Source of the DNA: Anaerolineales bacterium UBA6055
Lineage (GTDB): Bacteria > Chloroflexota > Anaerolineae > Aggregatilineales > Phototrophicaceae
Direction: 5' to 3'
Length of the DNA: 64,000 bases
NCBI GenBank assembly: GCA_002428985.1
Contig: DIYL01000021.1
Coordinates: 62,001 to 126,000 of the forward strand
Made by a program: the position numbers and the translations under genes. Position 1 is the first letter of the stretch. Every line of letters begins with the position of its first letter. Shown one piece after another: positions 61,887-64,000 of the stretch. The notes beneath the pieces were generated by a model that did not search any database, was not told where the DNA came from, and worked only from the letters and a program-made list of their open reading frames with translations.

Positions 61887-63017
61887 ATGCATACAGAAAC
61901 TAGGACAAAACTTATGCGTATCGGTCGCTTACTTTTGTTGTGTATTGTAGTCGTAAGCTTAGTCATCCTTGTCTTACCCGGAACAGCACAGGAACAAATG
62001 CAAGTGATGGAGATGGGTAGCCGATTACGCTTACGTGATATGCCGAATACAGGTGGGAACACCCTTCAATTCCTCAACGCAGGAGAACAACTAAGTATCG
62101 TCCAGGTATCTGATGATGGCATGTGGACAGAAGTTGAGGTCGCTAGCACCGGATTACAAGGCTGGGTCGCATCACAATTTATCGAGCCCGTGAATGCTAG
62201 CACGCCACCATCAGAATTCGAATTTAATGATGTTGTTTACAATGGTGTCACAATCTTATCGGGGGTGAATCAAAATGCCGTCGATATTTTCCTGAGAGGG
62301 CAGGAGATGGGCAACCGTGCTAACGTCTTTACTAAAGTCGGGGATAGCATCACATTCACGCCATGGTTTTTAGATGAGATTGGTGATGGAAATTACATCC
62401 TTGATGAACACGACTATTTGCAGAATGCAATCGACTACTTCAGTACAGAGCCAGCCCGTGATGAAAATTCATTTAAGCATAACTCAGTAGCGATGGCGAA
62501 TGGTTGGAACGCAGGATTGATGCAAGACTCGGATTATGCCGACCCATTTTTGTGTGATATTGAGGAAACACCGCTTGAATGTGAATATCGGATCACACGT
62601 CCAGCAATCGCGCTTATTATGTTTGGGACAAATGATGTTGGTTTTATAGATGGATATACTTTCCGTATCAATATGGAATGGGTTGTACAAATCTCGATTG
62701 ACAATGGCGTTATTCCTGTCATCAGTACCATCCCCAACCGACTTGATAAACAGGAAGAAGTGCCTTTGTTCAATGCGATCATTCGGGACATTGCCCGCAA
62801 ATATAATATTCCGCTATGGGATTATAAAGCAATCCTTGACACATTGCCGGGCGAAGGCTTATCCGGCGATGGCGTTCACCCTAACAGCTCACCGCGAGGC
62901 GGCGTAGGGCAAGGCGATTTTACAGCGATTAATCTCGACTATGGTTTTCCGATGCGTAATTTTAATGCCGTTCAGATCTTGCAGAGCTTGCTAGAACAGG
63001 TCATTTTACGGGCTTAA
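61887..63017 (+). CDS. Exported SGNH hydrolase with SH3 domain
   Basis: The protein has an N-terminal membrane/signal helix (LLLLCIVVVSLVILVLPGTAQEQ), an SH3b-type domain at ~residues 45-105 (GSRLRLRDMPNTGGNTLQFLNAGEQLSIVQ... GWVASQFIEPV) and an SGNH/GDSL esterase domain. GDSIT holds the Ser (block I), IMFGTNDVG is block III and SGDGVHPN is the block V Asp-His. It should cleave an ester on a cell-wall glycan or lipid outside the membrane. An internal ATG at 61914 could be the start. Catalytic residues appear complete. Confidence 0.88.
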   Translation: MHTETRTKLMRIGRLLLLCIVVVSLVILVLPGTAQEQMQVMEMGSRLRLRDMPNTGGNTLQFLNAGEQLSIVQVSDDGMWTEVEVASTGLQGWVASQFIEPVNASTPPSEFEFNDVVYNGVTILSGVNQNAVDIFLRGQEMGNRANVFTKVGDSITFTPWFLDEIGDGNYILDEHDYLQNAIDYFSTEPARDENSFKHNSVAMANGWNAGLMQDSDYADPFLCDIEETPLECEYRITRPAIALIMFGTNDVGFIDGYTFRINMEWVVQISIDNGVIPVISTIPNRLDKQEEVPLFNAIIRDIARKYNIPLWDYKAILDTLPGEGLSGDGVHPNSSPRGGVGQGDFTAINLDYGFPMRNFNAVQILQSLLEQVILRA

Positions 63018-63025
63018 TAGACTGT

Positions 63026-63820
63026 TTACGCCATTTCACCTAATTTAAAGTAATGGAGACTCTCGCGCATATCTGCGACCGTATCCATTTCTAATACCAT
63101 CACAGGATTAGCAGGTAACTGTCGGAGCTTGGGCATTAAACTCTCATAATTGAGCACCCCATGTTCCCAGTCAAAGCCATGATGCTCATCCATGATGCCG
63201 TTGTTGTTATTCATGTGCAGTTCGGTGATATATTCGTTCATGCTTTCAAGCCAATAATTGAAGCGGAAATTGCGATCCGAGAAGAGATGCGCATGTCCAA
63301 CATCGAGACAGGCTTTGAGGTAGGGATGTTGCAATTCTTTTAGCAAATTGCCGATAATCGTTGGATCATATTCCCACATGTTTTCAATTGCGACAACTAT
63401 ATCATGTTCTTGAGCATAATCACCGAGCGGTCCCCAGAAATCAACATTACGCTGATGCCATCCCGTGCGGTAGAACTCATTATGAAGCAGACCAATATAA
63501 TTAGCGTGGAAGACAACTTGTGTTGCCCCAAGGCGTGCAGCGATGCGAATCGCATGTGAATATCGCTGGTAGGTGACCATATTGACGCGTTCATCAGGAC
63601 TACCCGAAACCATATCCATAAATGGACCATGCATTGTAATTTGTCCCGAAATATCAGCCAGCGCGACCTTATATTCATCCATAACATCACGCCAATCGCT
63701 ATCGAGAATACCAGGAAATGCGAATGCCATAACTTCAATACCAAGGTTATATTCACCTGCTAATTCCACACACTCCCGAAAGTTATTCAAGCCAGCACTC
63801 AATGATACACGGTCAGTCAT
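63026..63820 (-). CDS. Sugar phosphate isomerase/epimerase (AP-endonuclease-2-like TIM barrel)
   Basis: The 264-residue protein has the xylose-isomerase-like TIM-barrel pattern. LGIEVMAFAFPGIL and ALADISGQITMHGPFMDM open the barrel, HANYIGLL follows, and VVAIENMWEYDP (Glu), ACLDVGHAHLFS (Asp-x-x-His) and ITELHMNNNNGIMDEHHGF (His) carry the metal ligands, with a final VMVLEMD (Glu). It probably isomerises or epimerises a sugar, inositol or related compound. The substrate is unknown. The remaining ~180 bp to the window end shows no gene. Confidence 0.9.
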   Translation of the reverse strand: MTDRVSLSAGLNNFRECVELAGEYNLGIEVMAFAFPGILDSDWRDVMDEYKVALADISGQITMHGPFMDMVSGSPDERVNMVTYQRYSHAIRIAARLGATQVVFHANYIGLLHNEFYRTGWHQRNVDFWGPLGDYAQEHDIVVAIENMWEYDPTIIGNLLKELQHPYLKACLDVGHAHLFSDRNFRFNYWLESMNEYITELHMNNNNGIMDEHHGFDWEHGVLNYESLMPKLRQLPANPVMVLEMDTVADMRESLHYFKLGEMA

Positions 63821-64000
63821 ACAATAGTCCTTGGAACAGTCTGATTTACTCTAATTATCAGTGTACACCAGTTAGATAACTGTTACAGTTAGAATGCTGT
63901 TTTCAAACAGTTAAAAGACAAGCGGAAAGACAGGTTAGGGAAGAGGAAACTTGTAAAAATCAATACTATTGCAACAAGCATTACGTAGTATTACCCGCTA

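Overview
The window looks like chromosomal DNA of a free-living, moderately AT-rich bacterium with intact, densely packed genes on both strands. The gene content points to a member of the Chloroflexota (Anaerolineae-like). It includes an ECF sigma factor with an anti-sigma protein carrying SH3-type ectodomains, DUF4037, Uma2, a Rieske-fused glutamate-synthase-like enzyme, a SUMF1/HEAT fusion, many PAS kinases and TPR proteins, and no outer-membrane or LPS genes. That placement is an inference from families and has not been tested. I found no rRNA, tRNA, CRISPR array, recognisable insertion sequence, integrase or prophage.

Layout. 1-10.9 kb: a 5'-truncated MFS transporter, an HTTM-like membrane protein, a CPA1 antiporter with a TrkA-N domain, a DUF4037 protein, a TPR protein, two tandem paralogous membrane proteins and a methyl-accepting chemotaxis protein. 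11.1-18.3 kb: a PAS histidine kinase and a GNAT acetyltransferase, then an accessory patch with a small membrane gene, a displaced copy of the GNAT 3' end, a 47-residue ORF, a SUMF1-HEAT fusion and two small exported or membrane proteins. 18.3-25.6 kb: the ECF sigma/anti-sigma operon, an ABM-fold protein, an MFS exporter, an Uma2 nuclease, and a CorC-like membrane protein coupled to cytidine deaminase. 25.8-31.6 kb: thiolase, a stand-alone ECF sigma factor and a membrane protein followed by a displaced thiolase 3' end, then Rieske-glutamate synthase divergent from a TetR regulator. 32.3-44 kb: M48 and M3 peptidases, UPF0316, RsfS, uracil-DNA glycosylase, a pentapeptide protein, a nine-PAS orphan kinase and a glycosyltransferase. 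44.2-49.5 kb: a coupled operon of an unknown duplicated-domain membrane protein, a TPR protein and an adenosine-deaminase-like enzyme, then a secreted beta-propeller. 50-64 kb: an NAD-dependent epimerase, an HxlR-controlled group of ABM-like proteins, an aminotransferase, an M42 peptidase, a DMT transporter, a degenerate PP2C, an ALDH7-type dehydrogenase, a secreted Lcl-type protein, an SGNH hydrolase and a sugar-phosphate isomerase.

The most unusual signal is a repeated architecture that I call a 3'-end echo. Twice in this window an intact gene (GNAT, thiolase) is followed by one or two small accessory genes and then by a second copy of the host gene's own 3' end, in frame to the stop codon. 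For GNAT the copy is 165 bp, gap-free, with 8 differences by my count, all synonymous. This is the footprint expected when foreign DNA enters at the 3' end of a gene, replaces that end and leaves the original behind. No recombinase is present, so recombination anchored at one end or a very small integrative unit could both explain it.

Regulatory DNA is readable in several places: an HxlR-type divergent control region with two overlapping operator-like sites (52.57-52.64 kb), a 16-bp palindrome between the TetR gene and the Rieske-glutamate synthase gene, a possible ECF self-promoter, and several intrinsic-terminator hairpins between convergent genes.
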